A DNA stretch of 64,000 nt from Pseudoxanthomonas helianthi (GCF_017939625.1 NZ_JAGKTC010000001.1:1164778-1228777); one strand, 5' to 3'; counted from the stretch's first letter, positions 1 through 9,990 are shown. Notes: generated by a model not told the origin, from the letters alone. Numbers and translations: made by a program.

Positions 1-351
1 GTAGGCGCCGATTTCCCTCGCCACGCGCTTCAGCAATCCGATCAGCCCGGTGGCGATGCCGCGGCGGCGATGGGTGCCGGCCACCGCCAGGTCGTAGAGA
101 TAGATTTCGCTCCGGGCCTGCTCGAACTTGGGTAGGACGTAAGCGGCGAGCCCGCCGACCGCCGTCTCCCCGTCGAATGCCCCCAGCGCGATGAAGCGCG
201 GATCGTCCAGCAGGCGGCCGAGATAGTCCGCGTCCGGTTGCGCATGCGAATACGTCGGTACGTCGCCGAATTCGCGACCGAACATGTCCAGCACGCCGCG
301 CATCGGCGCCACGTCCCGTGAATCCAGCCGGCGGATCGCGATGCCGTCCAT
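1..351 (-). CDS. AAC(3)-I-like aminoglycoside 3-N-acetyltransferase, GNAT fold (partial at window edge)
   Basis: The visible 117 residues form the N-terminal part of a GNAT acetyltransferase; the C-terminus lies outside the window. The acetyl-CoA-binding motif (R-x-x-G-x-A type) is seen in [11 protein letters not shown]. From memory, the runs [23 protein letters not shown] and YDLAV are hallmarks of AAC(3)-I enzymes, which acetylate N-3 of gentamicin-type aminoglycosides in the cytoplasm. The ATG at 351 lies 12 nt after the stop of the histidine kinase gene on the same strand, so the gene is probably the third gene of the regulator-kinase operon. Substrate is inferred; it could be a housekeeping or cryptic homologue. 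Confidence 0.8.
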   Translation of the reverse strand, partial: MDGIAIRRLDSRDVAPMRGVLDMFGREFGDVPTYSHAQPDADYLGRLLDDPRFIALGAFDGETAVGGLAAYVLPKFEQARSEIYLYDLAVAGTHRRRGIATGLIGLLKRVAREIGAY

Positions 352-363
352 GCCGCGAATGGA

Positions 364-1650
364 TCAAGCCGCCGGCTTGAAGCGCAACCGCGCCACAGTG
401 CCGCCATCCGGGTCGGCGTCGAGGTCGAGCCGCCAGCCGAGGTGTTCGCACAGGCGTGCGATCAGGTCGAGGCCGATGCCGCCGCCGTCGCGGCTTTCCC
501 CGCGGGCCAGCCTCGCATAGATCCGGGCGACTTCCTCCGGGCTCATGCCGTGGCCGGGGTCGGCGATGGTCACGCTGGCGTCCGCGTCGAGGCGGAGCCG
601 GATCGTGCCGCGGTCGCTGTGTTCGATGGCGTTGCGCAACAGGTTGCCGATCGCCGCCTGCACGATGCCCAGCGGCGCCGCGATCTCGCATTCGGCCAGC
701 GCTTCGATGCGCAGCTCCAGCTGCTTGTCGCGGGTCAGGGGACGGTGGTCGTCGACGATGTCGGGCACCAGCTCGTGCAAGGCGACGCGATCGGCGGCGG
801 CGGCCAGCCGCTTCGGGTCCTTCGCCAGCACCAGCAGCAGCGCCACCAGTTGCTCGACCTGCTGGGTGCCGCGCAACACGCGCTGCAACTGCTCGCGCGC
901 GGCCGGGCCGAGACCGTCCTGCTGTGCGGCCAGTTGCGCCGCGCCGGCGATGGCCGCGATGGGCGTGCGCAGTTCGTGGCTGGCGGTATCGATGAAGGCG
1001 CGCTCGCGTTCGACGAAGCGCTCGTTGCGCTGCAGGTAGGCGTTGAAGGCGTCGGCGATGACCTGCAGTTCCTGGCTGTCGTTGGGGCCGGTTTCGATGC
1101 GCTGGCGACCGCGCTCGGGGCGCAGGCGCGCGATGGCGTCGGCCATCGTGGCCAGCGGGCGCACGATGCGGCGCACGCCCAGCGCCAGCAACACGCCCAG
1201 CACCACTACCACCACCAGCGTCGCGGCGAGCACGCGCAGGCCGACCGAGGTTTCCATGCCTTCGAACTCGGTGACATCCAGCGCCAGCGCCAAGCGGCCC
1301 TGCGGCGAATCCTGCACCTGCACCACGCACAGCTTGCCTTCGACCCAGACGTCGTCGTGCAGGCCGGGCCCCATCTGCGCCAGTTCGCGCGGCGGCGACG
1401 GTCCGCCCTGCCAGCGGTACAACCGCAGGTCGTTGCCGTCGCGCCAGCGGTAGCCCGGTTCCTCTTCGCTGCGCTGCAGGTAACGGTTCATTTCCGCGTG
1501 CAGCAGCGAGCGCCACACGGTGCGTTCGGCCTGCTCGTGGAGCGCCAGCCCGGCGATCGCCAGGGCCACCGACAACAGCGCGACATAGGCCAGCAGCCAG
1601 CCGAGCAGGCGGCGCTGCAGGCGCGGACGCGGGCGCGGCTCAGTCGCCAT
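364..1650 (-). CDS. Sensor histidine kinase (HAMP, HisKA, HATPase), PmrB/QseC type
   Basis: A 428-residue inner-membrane kinase. It has an N-terminal membrane segment (about residues 14-36), a periplasmic domain of about 100 residues, a second segment rich in V and L (about 137-160), a HAMP region, and the phospho-acceptor H box ASHELRTP. These are followed by the N box (GNLLRNAIEHS), G1 (DPGHGMS) and G2 (GGGIGLDL) ATP-binding motifs. The start overlaps the upstream response regulator by 11 nt, so the pair is translationally coupled. By position it should control the divergent PAP2-eptA pair and perhaps the acetyltransferase downstream. The signal is unknown; the family senses cationic peptides, metals or pH. 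Confidence 0.92.
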   Translation of the reverse strand: MATEPRPRPRLQRRLLGWLLAYVALLSVALAIAGLALHEQAERTVWRSLLHAEMNRYLQRSEEEPGYRWRDGNDLRLYRWQGGPSPPRELAQMGPGLHDDVWVEGKLCVVQVQDSPQGRLALALDVTEFEGMETSVGLRVLAATLVVVVVLGVLLALGVRRIVRPLATMADAIARLRPERGRQRIETGPNDSQELQVIADAFNAYLQRNERFVERERAFIDTASHELRTPIAAIAGAAQLAAQQDGLGPAAREQLQRVLRGTQQVEQLVALLLVLAKDPKRLAAAADRVALHELVPDIVDDHRPLTRDKQLELRIEALAECEIAAPLGIVQAAIGNLLRNAIEHSDRGTIRLRLDADASVTIADPGHGMSPEEVARIYARLARGESRDGGGIGLDLIARLCEHLGWRLDLDADPDGGTVARLRFKPAA

Positions 1651-2335
1651 ACGCAGGCTCTCCGACCACGGCGAGGCGATAGCCGATCCGCGGCAGGGTG
1701 TGCAGCAACTTGGTCGCGAACGGTCCGTCGACGCTGCGCCGCAGTTCGTACATGTGGGAGCGCAGCATGTCGCCGTCGGGCGGTTCGTCGCCCCACAGCG
1801 CGTATTCGAGGCGTTCGCGGGTGACCGCAGCGGGGCTGGCTTGCATCAGCACTTCCAGCAGCTTGCGGCAGGCCGGATACAGGCGCAGCGGCTGGCCGGC
1901 GCGGCTGGCCTCCAGCGTGGCCAGGTCCAGGCGCAGGTCAGCCACTTCCAGCACGCGGCTGCGGCTACGGCCGCCGGCGCGCGCCAGCAGCGCTTCCAAC
2001 CGCACTTCCAGCTCGGGCAGGTCGAAGGGCTTGGTCAGGTAGTCGTCGGCGCCGGCGCGGAAACCGGCGATCTTGTCCGGCAGTTCGTCGCGCGCGGTCA
2101 ACATGATCACCGGCAGGTCGCTGGCGTATTCCTCGCGCAGGCGGCGCAGCACTTCGCGTCCATCCATGCGCGGCAGGTTCCAGTCCAGCAGCAGTGCGTC
2201 GTAATTGCCGGTGGTGGCCAGATGCAGGCCGGTCACGCCATCGGGCGCGGCATCGACGTGGTGGCCGCCCGCCTCGAAATAATCGAACAGGTTGGCGACG
2301 AGGGTGCGGTTGTCTTCGATCACCAGCAGACGCAT
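1640..2335 (-). CDS. OmpR/PhoB-family response regulator, PmrA-like
   Basis: A 231-residue protein with an N-terminal receiver domain: acidic pair near residues 7-8 (IEDN), phospho-acceptor Asp in ALLLDWNLP, conserved T in LTAR and K in TKPFDLP. A C-terminal winged-helix DNA-binding domain contains RSHMYELRR and ends in PRIGYRL. The start was set at the Met of MRLLVIEDN (2335); further upstream residues are not family-like. It is the first gene of a regulator-kinase-acetyltransferase operon and is divergent from the PAP2-eptA pair. That arrangement fits a PmrAB-like system controlling lipid A modification, an inference from context. Confidence 0.9.
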   Translation of the reverse strand: MRLLVIEDNRTLVANLFDYFEAGGHHVDAAPDGVTGLHLATTGNYDALLLDWNLPRMDGREVLRRLREEYASDLPVIMLTARDELPDKIAGFRAGADDYLTKPFDLPELEVRLEALLARAGGRSRSRVLEVADLRLDLATLEASRAGQPLRLYPACRKLLEVLMQASPAAVTRERLEYALWGDEPPDGDMLRSHMYELRRSVDGPFATKLLHTLPRIGYRLAVVGEPAYGD

Positions 2336-2412
2336 GGGGGGTCCGGCCGACCGCGCGACACGCGCGGCGTCGCCGAATTCTCCCACGCCCGGCGCATGAA
2401 CGCAGTGCATGC

Positions 2413-2429
2413 GTTAACGCGCGGGTAAC
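2413..2429. promoter_or_regulatory. Candidate tandem half-site operator for the OmpR-type regulator
   Basis: In the 176-nt gap between the divergent regulator and PAP2 genes lie GTTAAC (2413-2418) and GGTAAC (2424-2429), direct repeats offset by 11 bp, one helical turn. OmpR/PmrA-family proteins bind tandem half-sites with this spacing. The match rests on spacing and position only. Confidence 0.3.
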
Positions 2430-2511
2430 TCCGCTCCGACCGTTCTCCGACAGCGCGGCTCGCAGCATCGCAACCGTTGCGGGGACGTACGCCGCCCGCG
2501 GATGCCACTCG

Positions 2512-3291
2512 ATGCCGCTTTCTTCCCGCAAGGAAACCGCCCGCTTTTCCTTTTCGCCCACCCCCGTCCCGCTGGGTCCGCACCTGGGCGTACCACTGGC
2601 GCTGTTTGCGCTGGCCGTGTGCTGGCTGGTGCTGCTGCACGGCGACTTGTGGGTCGCCGACCGCCTGTACGCGTGGGAAGGCCATGCCTGGGCCTTGCGC
2701 CATGTCTTCGCCACCCAGGAACTGATCCACGTCGGCGGCAAGCGCCTCAGCCTGCTGGCATGGCTGGCCGTGGCCGCGTTGTATGCCGCCACGTGGCGAT
2801 TGCCGCGACTGCGCGAATGGCGCCGGCCGCTGCTGTACCTGCTGGTCGCGGTGGCACTGGGGACCGGGCTGGTATCGGCGCTGAAGCACTTCACCGACAT
2901 GGACTGCCCCTGGGACATCGACCGTTACGGCGGCCTGCGTCCTTACTTCAACCTGTTCACGCCGCGTCCGCACGGCCTGCCGCGCGGCATGTGTTTCCCT
3001 GCCGGGCATGCCAGCGCGGGCTACGCGTGGGTGGCGTTGTACTTCTTCTTCCTGGCGACGCGGCCGGCGTGGCGTTGGCGCGGCCTGGCCATCGGCCTGG
3101 CAACCGGCGCAGTGTTCGGGATCTCGCAGCAACTGCGTGGGGCGCACTTTCTCTCCCACGACATATTCGCGATGATCCTCTGCTGGGGCGTGGCTTTGGG
3201 GAGCTACTACATGCTGTATCCCGCCGTACGCCGCGCACCCGGGGAAACCGGCGCGCGACCGCTGGCCAGCCGCCAAGGCGCGCCCGCATGA
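2512..3291 (+). CDS. PAP2-family membrane phosphatase (LpxE-like or undecaprenyl-diphosphatase-like)
   Basis: A 259-residue integral membrane protein with about six hydrophobic segments and the three PAP2 signatures in modified form: KHFTDMDCPWD (motif 1), FPAGHAS (motif 2, PAGH instead of PSGH) and LRGAHFLSHD (motif 3, with the catalytic His). Members remove phosphates from lipid A, undecaprenyl diphosphate or related lipids on the periplasmic side. The ATG at 2512 puts the first membrane segment at residues 25-43. Its stop overlaps the start of eptA (ATGA), so the two are co-translated. PAP2 genes beside eptA/mcr-type transferases are known, and the enzyme may recycle or prepare the lipid substrate. 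Confidence 0.88.
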   Translation: MPLSSRKETARFSFSPTPVPLGPHLGVPLALFALAVCWLVLLHGDLWVADRLYAWEGHAWALRHVFATQELIHVGGKRLSLLAWLAVAALYAATWRLPRLREWRRPLLYLLVAVALGTGLVSALKHFTDMDCPWDIDRYGGLRPYFNLFTPRPHGLPRGMCFPAGHASAGYAWVALYFFFLATRPAWRWRGLAIGLATGAVFGISQQLRGAHFLSHDIFAMILCWGVALGSYYMLYPAVRRAPGETGARPLASRQGAPA

Positions 3292-4958
3292 GCACGCAAG
3301 CCGCGGACGCGGCCACGTGGCGCACGCCGACCGGCGCGATGGCATGGTTGCGCCGCCGGCCGGTGCTGAGCACCGATGTACTGGTCCTGCTGACCAGCCT
3401 GTATTTCACCGTGTTCTGCAACGGGGCGTTCTGGCGCAACGCCATCGTCGCGCCGTCCCTGCAATGGAAGCTGGCGCTGGCGTTGTTCGTGGTGGTCACC
3501 GCGTTGCACACCTTGCTGTTGGGAGTGTTCACCCATCGCTGGTTCGCGAAGCCGCTGCTGACCGTGCTGATCCTCGCCGTGGCGGCGGCCGCGCATTTCA
3601 TGTCCGCCACCGGCGTGTACCTCGACCCGGACATGATCGGCAACGTGATCCGCACCGACTTCAAGGAATCGCACGAACTGTTCACCTGGTCGCTGCTGGT
3701 CGCGCTGCTGCTGGCATTGGTGCCGATCGCGCTGTTGTGGCGCGTGCAGCTGAAGCAGCGGCCGTGGCGCCGCGCGCTGCTGTCGCGGCTGGGCCTGCTG
3801 GCCGGCGCGCTGGCGGCGCTGGCGCTGGCCGCGTTCCTGTCCTACCAGGACCTGTCGTCGCTGCTGCGCAACCATCGCGAAATCCGCTACCTGATCACGC
3901 CGTACAACCTGGTGGTATCGACCACGCAGGCGCTGACCGCAACGCCGCCGGGTTCGAAGAAGCCGAAGCTGCCGGTCGGCGAAGACGCGAAACAGGCCGC
4001 GCGCGCGCCGGGCGCGAAGCCGCGGCTGCTGGTGATCGTGGTCGGCGAAACCGCGCGGGCGATGAACTGGGGCTTGAACGGCTACGCCCGCGATACCACG
4101 CCGGAGCTGCGCAAGCTGGACGTGGTCAATTTCCCCGACGTCACCTCGTGCGGCAGCGCCACCGAAGTCTCGCTGCCATGCATGTTCTCGCCCTACGGCC
4201 GCCACGACTACGACCAGGGCCGGATCCGCGAGCACCAGTCGCTGCTGCACGTGCTGGAGCGCGCCGGCATCAAAACCGGGTGGCGCGACAACCAGACCGG
4301 CTGCAAGGGCGTGTGCGACGGCCTGGCCTTCGAGTCGCTGGAGAACGCGACCGTACCGCAGTGGTGCAGTGGCGAACGATGCTTCGATGAAGTGTTGCTG
4401 GATGGATTGGACAAGGCGATCGCGCCCGGCACTGGCGACCGCGTGGTCGTGCTGCATCCGCTGGGCAACCACGGGCCGAGCTACTACCAGCGCTATCCGC
4501 CGCAATTCGAGCGATTCACGCCGACCTGCAAATCCGACGACCTCGGCCGCTGCGATCGCCAGGGCATCGTCAACGCCTACGACAACGCGCTGCTGTACCA
4601 GGATCATTTCCTCGCCCGGACCATCGCCGGCCTGCAAGGCCGCAGCGATTACGACACCGCGCTGATCTATGTGTCCGACCACGGCGAATCGCTGGGCGAA
4701 AAGGGCCTGTACCTGCACGGCGTGCCGTACGCGATCGCGCCGCGCGAACAGGTCAAGGTGCCGATGGTGATGTGGTTCTCGCCCGGCTTCGCCAGCGATA
4801 CCGGCCTGGACACCGCCTGCCTGCGCCGCGAAGCGGCCATGCCGGCCAGCCACGACAACCTGTTCCCGTCGGTGTTGGGGTTGATGGACGTACGGACGAA
4901 GGTCTACGACGCGAGCCGCGACCTGTTCGCGCGTTGCCGCGCAGCGCCACGTTCCTAG
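3288..4958 (+). CDS. eptA: Lipid A phosphoethanolamine transferase, EptA/MCR family
   Basis: A 556-residue protein with an N-terminal membrane domain of five helices (about residues 29-190) and a periplasmic sulfatase/alkaline-phosphatase-like domain. The nucleophile is Thr255 in VVGETARAMNWG, and Glu254 is a zinc ligand. The C-terminal zinc-binding signature is VSDHGESLGEKG. Several Cys residues (TSCGSA, LPCMFS, TGCKGVCDG, CKSDDLGRC) match the disulfides typical of the family. It transfers phosphoethanolamine from phosphatidylethanolamine to lipid A phosphates, lowering polymyxin binding. It overlaps the PAP2 gene by 4 nt, and the divergent two-component system is the likely regulator. Confidence 0.93.
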   Translation: MSTQAADAATWRTPTGAMAWLRRRPVLSTDVLVLLTSLYFTVFCNGAFWRNAIVAPSLQWKLALALFVVVTALHTLLLGVFTHRWFAKPLLTVLILAVAAAAHFMSATGVYLDPDMIGNVIRTDFKESHELFTWSLLVALLLALVPIALLWRVQLKQRPWRRALLSRLGLLAGALAALALAAFLSYQDLSSLLRNHREIRYLITPYNLVVSTTQALTATPPGSKKPKLPVGEDAKQAARAPGAKPRLLVIVVGETARAMNWGLNGYARDTTPELRKLDVVNFPDVTSCGSATEVSLPCMFSPYGRHDYDQGRIREHQSLLHVLERAGIKTGWRDNQTGCKGVCDGLAFESLENATVPQWCSGERCFDEVLLDGLDKAIAPGTGDRVVVLHPLGNHGPSYYQRYPPQFERFTPTCKSDDLGRCDRQGIVNAYDNALLYQDHFLARTIAGLQGRSDYDTALIYVSDHGESLGEKGLYLHGVPYAIAPREQVKVPMVMWFSPGFASDTGLDTACLRREAAMPASHDNLFPSVLGLMDVRTKVYDASRDLFARCRAAPRS

Positions 4959-4963
4959 ACGGC

Positions 4964-5040
4964 GTAGGGTGGGCACGCCTTTTGTGCCCACCGCTCGCGC
5001 GAGCATCCCGAAGGTGGGCACAAAGGCGTGCCCACCCTAC
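4964..5040. repeat. GTAG-type REPIN (GTAGGGTGGGC family)
   Basis: Two inverted copies of a palindromic unit begin and end with GTAGGGTGGGC / GCCCACCCTAC and enclose a short spacer. Related copies lie at 21636, 22207 and 33148. GTAG-headed REPs are typical of Xanthomonadaceae and are moved by RAYT transposases. This one lies between convergent genes. Confidence 0.85.
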
Positions 5041-5050
5041 ATCCGTGCGG

Positions 5051-5713
5051 TCATTCGTCTTCCGGCAGCACCAGGCTGTCCGGATCCAGCGACAACCGCC
5101 CCGCCATCAGCACCGCCTGGGTGCGGTTGGTCGCGCCGAGCTTGCGCAGGATCGCGGTGACATGGGCCTTGATCGTCGCTTCGGACACGCCGAGGTCGTA
5201 ACCGATCTGCTTGTTGAGCCGCCCGGAGCCGAGCATCTGCAACACGCGGAACTGCTGCGGGGTCAGTTCGCGCAAACGCTGCGCGGTTTCGCGCTCGTCG
5301 TGGCCGATGCCCGGCGCAGCAAGCGCCTCTTCCGGCGCCCAGCGCTCGCCGTCCAGCACCTGGCCGATGGCCGTGGCGATCGTCGCCGAATCGGCCGACT
5401 TGGGAATGAAGCCGAGCGCGCCATGGTCCAGCGCGCGACGCATCACCGCCGCTTCCTCGCGTGCCGACACCACCACCACCGGCAACTGCGGATGCGCGGC
5501 GCGCAGGTGCACCAGCGCGTTGAAGCCGTGCGCACCGGGCATGTTGAGGTCCATCAGCAGCAGGTCGGCGTCGGGATTGGCCTCGACCATGGCGTACAGC
5601 GCGTCGACGCTGTCGGCTTCATGCAGCTGTGCGTCGGGCAAGAGCCGCTGCACTGCGCCGCGCAGGGCCTCGCGGAACAGGGGATGGTCGTCGGCGATCA
5701 ACAGGGTGGTCAT
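5051..5713 (-). CDS. NarL/LuxR-family response regulator (AgmR-like), adjacent to acs
   Basis: A 220-residue protein with a receiver domain (ADDHPLF; phospho-acceptor Asp in LLLMDLNMP; Lys in IPKSAD) and a C-terminal LuxR helix-turn-helix (LTPQQFRVLQML, NKQIGYDLGVSEATIKAHV). AgmR/ErbR-type regulators control acs and alcohol or acetate oxidation genes in related bacteria. Here acs is the next ancestral gene, separated only by the DUF559-repeat block. No kinase gene is adjacent, so the cognate sensor lies elsewhere. Confidence 0.88.
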   Translation of the reverse strand: MTTLLIADDHPLFREALRGAVQRLLPDAQLHEADSVDALYAMVEANPDADLLLMDLNMPGAHGFNALVHLRAAHPQLPVVVVSAREEAAVMRRALDHGALGFIPKSADSATIATAIGQVLDGERWAPEEALAAPGIGHDERETAQRLRELTPQQFRVLQMLGSGRLNKQIGYDLGVSEATIKAHVTAILRKLGATNRTQAVLMAGRLSLDPDSLVLPEDE

Positions 5714-5730
5714 GCGGCGATCCTTGCGAA

Positions 5731-5846
5731 AAGCAAATCCCCCTCAGTCCCCCTTTCGCAAAGGGGGAAGATGGAAAGCGAGGTTTTCCTACAGGAGGTT
5801 GGGAGCTTCCCCCCTTTGCAAAAGGGGGGCAGGGGGGATTTGCTCT
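5731..5846. repeat. Palindromic repeat block, left flank of the DUF559 gene
   Basis: An inverted-repeat element with outer arms AAGCAAATCCCCC (5731 on) and GGGGGGATTTGCT (ending 5844), and inner hairpins CCCCCTTTCGCAAAGGGGG and CCCCCCTTTGCAAAAGGGGGG. It ends 4 nt before the DUF559 start codon. The family differs in sequence from the GTAG REPs of this window and occurs only here and at 6211-6329. Confidence 0.9.
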
Positions 5847-5850
5847 TCAC

Positions 5851-6210
5851 ATGCTCACTTATGCCCCGCACCTCAAGCACTTCGCCCGCAAGCTGCGCAG
5901 CGGCATGACCGACGCCGAGCAACGGCTGTGGTCGCGCTTGCGACGGAAGCAATTGCACGACGTGCAGTTCTATCGGCAGAAACCACTCGGGCATTACATC
6001 GTGGACTTCTACGCTCCTGACGCACGGCTGGTCGTCGAGATCGACGGCGGGCAACACTTCGAGCCGGCAGGAATCAGGCGCGACCAACGGCGTGATGCCT
6101 GGTTGCGGAGCGTGGGCCTGCACGTACTGCGCTTCGACGACAGGCAAGTGCTGCTGGAAACGGATTTGGTGCTGGAGGCGATCTGGCAGGCAATGAACGT
6201 GCGGCGCTAG
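5851..6210 (+). CDS. DUF559 (Vsr/PD-(D/E)XK-like) endonuclease-domain protein
   Basis: A 119-residue protein with the DUF559 pattern: N-terminal RKLRSGMTDAEQRLWSRLR, then FYRQKPLGHYIVDFYAP, RLVVEIDGGQHF and LRFDD. These supply the acidic and polar residues (VDF, EIDGGQH) expected of a PD-(D/E)XK/Vsr-like nuclease core. Its biological role is not established. The ATG at 5851 directly follows one palindromic repeat block and the TAG stop at 6208-6210 directly abuts the next, so the gene and its repeats look like one inserted unit. No operon partner: the genes on both sides are on the opposite strand. Confidence 0.85.
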   Translation: MLTYAPHLKHFARKLRSGMTDAEQRLWSRLRRKQLHDVQFYRQKPLGHYIVDFYAPDARLVVEIDGGQHFEPAGIRRDQRRDAWLRSVGLHVLRFDDRQVLLETDLVLEAIWQAMNVRR

Positions 6211-6329
6211 AAGCAAATCCCCCCTGCCCCCCTTTTCCAAAGGGGGGAAACCAACCCCCCTCTTTTGCGAAGAGAGGGGACAGCACCTCCCCCTTTGCAA
6301 AAGGGGGACTGAGGGGGATTTCCGCTTTT
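6211..6329. repeat. Palindromic repeat block, right flank of the DUF559 gene
   Basis: Starts at the base after the DUF559 stop with AAGCAAATCCCCCC, the same sequence that opens the left block, and closes with GGGGGATTTCCGC. Internally it has three hairpins: CCCCCCTTTTCC..GGGGGG, CCCCCCTCTTTTGCGAAGAGAGGGG and CCCCCTTTGCAAAAGGGGG. It ends 6 nt from the acs stop codon. Confidence 0.9.
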
Positions 6330-6335
6330 CCAATC

Positions 6336-8279
<1,944 letters not shown>

Positions 8280-8428
8280 GGGGGTCCTCCCGGGACGTTG
8301 GAGCGGGTGAAGCGGCGATTCTGAAGCATGGCCAGCAGGGACGCGAACCGAAAAACGGGCGGCGCCCGCCAGATCGCGCCGTATTGCCCAAGTTTGCCGC
8401 ATCCGTCATTTCCGCGATGCAGCAACCC

Positions 8429-8449
8429 GCTTAGACCTTGGTCGTAAGC
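8429..8449. promoter_or_regulatory. Candidate operator in the acs-dcaP divergent promoter region
   Basis: A 21-nt element has outer arms GCTTA/TAAGC and an inner GACCTTGGTC inverted repeat, centred in the 285-nt gap between the acs and dcaP start codons. A second palindrome, GCGTGGCGCCACGC, lies at 8495-8508. The nearby NarL-type regulator is a plausible binder; this is inference. Confidence 0.35.
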
Positions 8450-8564
8450 GCGTGGCCATCCGCCCCGGATTCGACCAATGGGGAATAGGCGCATGCGTGG
8501 CGCCACGCGCAGCCTTGGCCGGCCGCATCGACGGCGACATCGGCGTGCAACGGGAGAGGGCCCC

Positions 8565-9980
8565 ATGACTACGCGCTTCATCACCAACACCACCGCGTCG
8601 CGCGCACCGGCCAGGCGGCCGTTGGCCGGCGCGTTGTTCATCGCTTTGCTGGCGCCGGGACTGGCGTTCGCGGGAACCGCCAAGGAGAAGGAGCTGGAGG
8701 CGCGCATCGCGCAACTGGAAGCGCAGGTCCAGGCGCTGCTCAATTCGCAGCAGCAGCAACAGACCCAGCTCGCCGATACCAAGACCCAACTCGACCAGGT
8801 CAAGGCGGCGCAACCGGCGCCGTTGCCGGCCGGCAAGCAGCCGATCCAGCGCACCGCGATCAACACCGCCGGCAATCCCGGCACGACGTTCTCCTACGGC
8901 GGTTTCGTCAAGCTGGACGCGATGGTCACCGACACCAGCGACGGGCGTATCGCCGACGGCAGTTCAGGTCGCCTGTTCTACGTGCCCAGCACGATCCCGG
9001 TGGCCGGCGCCGGCGTCGATGGCGGCGACCCCTACACCGACGTGCACGCGCAGTTCTCGCGCTTCTGGCTCAGCGCCGACACCGTCACCGACGGCGGCGA
9101 CAAGCTGAAGGGCTACGTCGAGATGGATTTCTTCGGCGGCGGCAGCAATGCGCTGGTCGGTAACGAAACCTCGACCAACACTTACGCAGTCAGCCTGCGC
9201 CAGGCCTACGTGCAATGGAACAACTGGCTGGCCGGCCAGAGCTGGAGCAACTTCCAGGATGTGGCCGCGTTGCCCGACGCGGTGGACTTCGTCGGCGTCA
9301 CCGACGGCACCACCTTCGTGCGCCAGGCCCAGGTGCGCTACACCAAGGGCAAGTGGTCGTTCTCGGCGGAAAACCCGCAGACCACCATCGGCAACGTCGC
9401 CACCGGCGCACGCTTGTCCAATTCCGGCGACAACGTGCTGCCCGACCTGACCGGCCGCTGGCTGACCAAGGGCGACTGGGGCCACTTCACCGTCGCCGCG
9501 CTGCTGCGCCAGTTCAAGTACCTGGACGAAACCGACACCGGCGCCGCGATCAGCGTGTCCGGCAAGTTCAACCTTGGCAAGAACGACGATATCCGCTACA
9601 TGGCCAACGCGGGCAGCGGCATCGGCCGCTACATGGCCTTCGGCCTGGGCAGCGACACGGTGCTCGACGCGAACGGGCGGCTGCATGCGCTGGATGGCTA
9701 TGGCGGCTTCGTTGCATGGCGCCATGCCTTCAGTTCCAAATTGCGCGGCAACCTGATGTACTCGGCGGCGGTGTTCGACAACGACCGCAGCCTGCCCGGA
9801 TGGGGCGCAGGCAGCTGGGGCGTGACCGAACGCGCGCAATCGATCCACGCCAACCTGATCTATTCGCCGTTCCCGAAGCTCGACGTCGGCGCGGAGATCG
9901 GCTACGGCAAGCGCGAGGTCGAAGACGACCGCGAAGGCGATCTGAAGCGCATCCAGACCACCGTCAAGTACAGCTTCTGA
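8565..9980 (+). CDS. DcaP-family outer-membrane porin
   Basis: A 471-residue protein with a signal peptide (hydrophobic core LAGALFIALLAPGLAFA, likely cleavage after AFA). A coiled-coil stretch follows (KEKELEARIAQLEAQ ... Gln-rich), then a beta-barrel domain ending in the terminal Phe (TTVKYSF) needed for BAM recognition. DcaP-like trimeric porins with N-terminal coiled coils take up dicarboxylates and other small anions. The start at 8565 follows GGGAGAGGG. The MFS gene begins 10 nt downstream, so outer- and inner-membrane carriers are likely one operon. Confidence 0.88.
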   Translation: MTTRFITNTTASRAPARRPLAGALFIALLAPGLAFAGTAKEKELEARIAQLEAQVQALLNSQQQQQTQLADTKTQLDQVKAAQPAPLPAGKQPIQRTAINTAGNPGTTFSYGGFVKLDAMVTDTSDGRIADGSSGRLFYVPSTIPVAGAGVDGGDPYTDVHAQFSRFWLSADTVTDGGDKLKGYVEMDFFGGGSNALVGNETSTNTYAVSLRQAYVQWNNWLAGQSWSNFQDVAALPDAVDFVGVTDGTTFVRQAQVRYTKGKWSFSAENPQTTIGNVATGARLSNSGDNVLPDLTGRWLTKGDWGHFTVAALLRQFKYLDETDTGAAISVSGKFNLGKNDDIRYMANAGSGIGRYMAFGLGSDTVLDANGRLHALDGYGGFVAWRHAFSSKLRGNLMYSAAVFDNDRSLPGWGAGSWGVTERAQSIHANLIYSPFPKLDVGAEIGYGKREVEDDREGDLKRIQTTVKYSF

Positions 9981-9990
9981 GGGAAACCCA

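Noticed and set aside
442-1824. 460-codon plus-strand frame opposite the histidine kinase
   Set aside because: Low-complexity antisense shadow; the kinase on the other strand has all catalytic boxes.
3207-5021. 604-codon minus-strand frame opposite eptA
   Set aside because: No recognisable domain and His/Gln/Arg bias typical of antisense frames; EptA motifs on plus strand are unambiguous.
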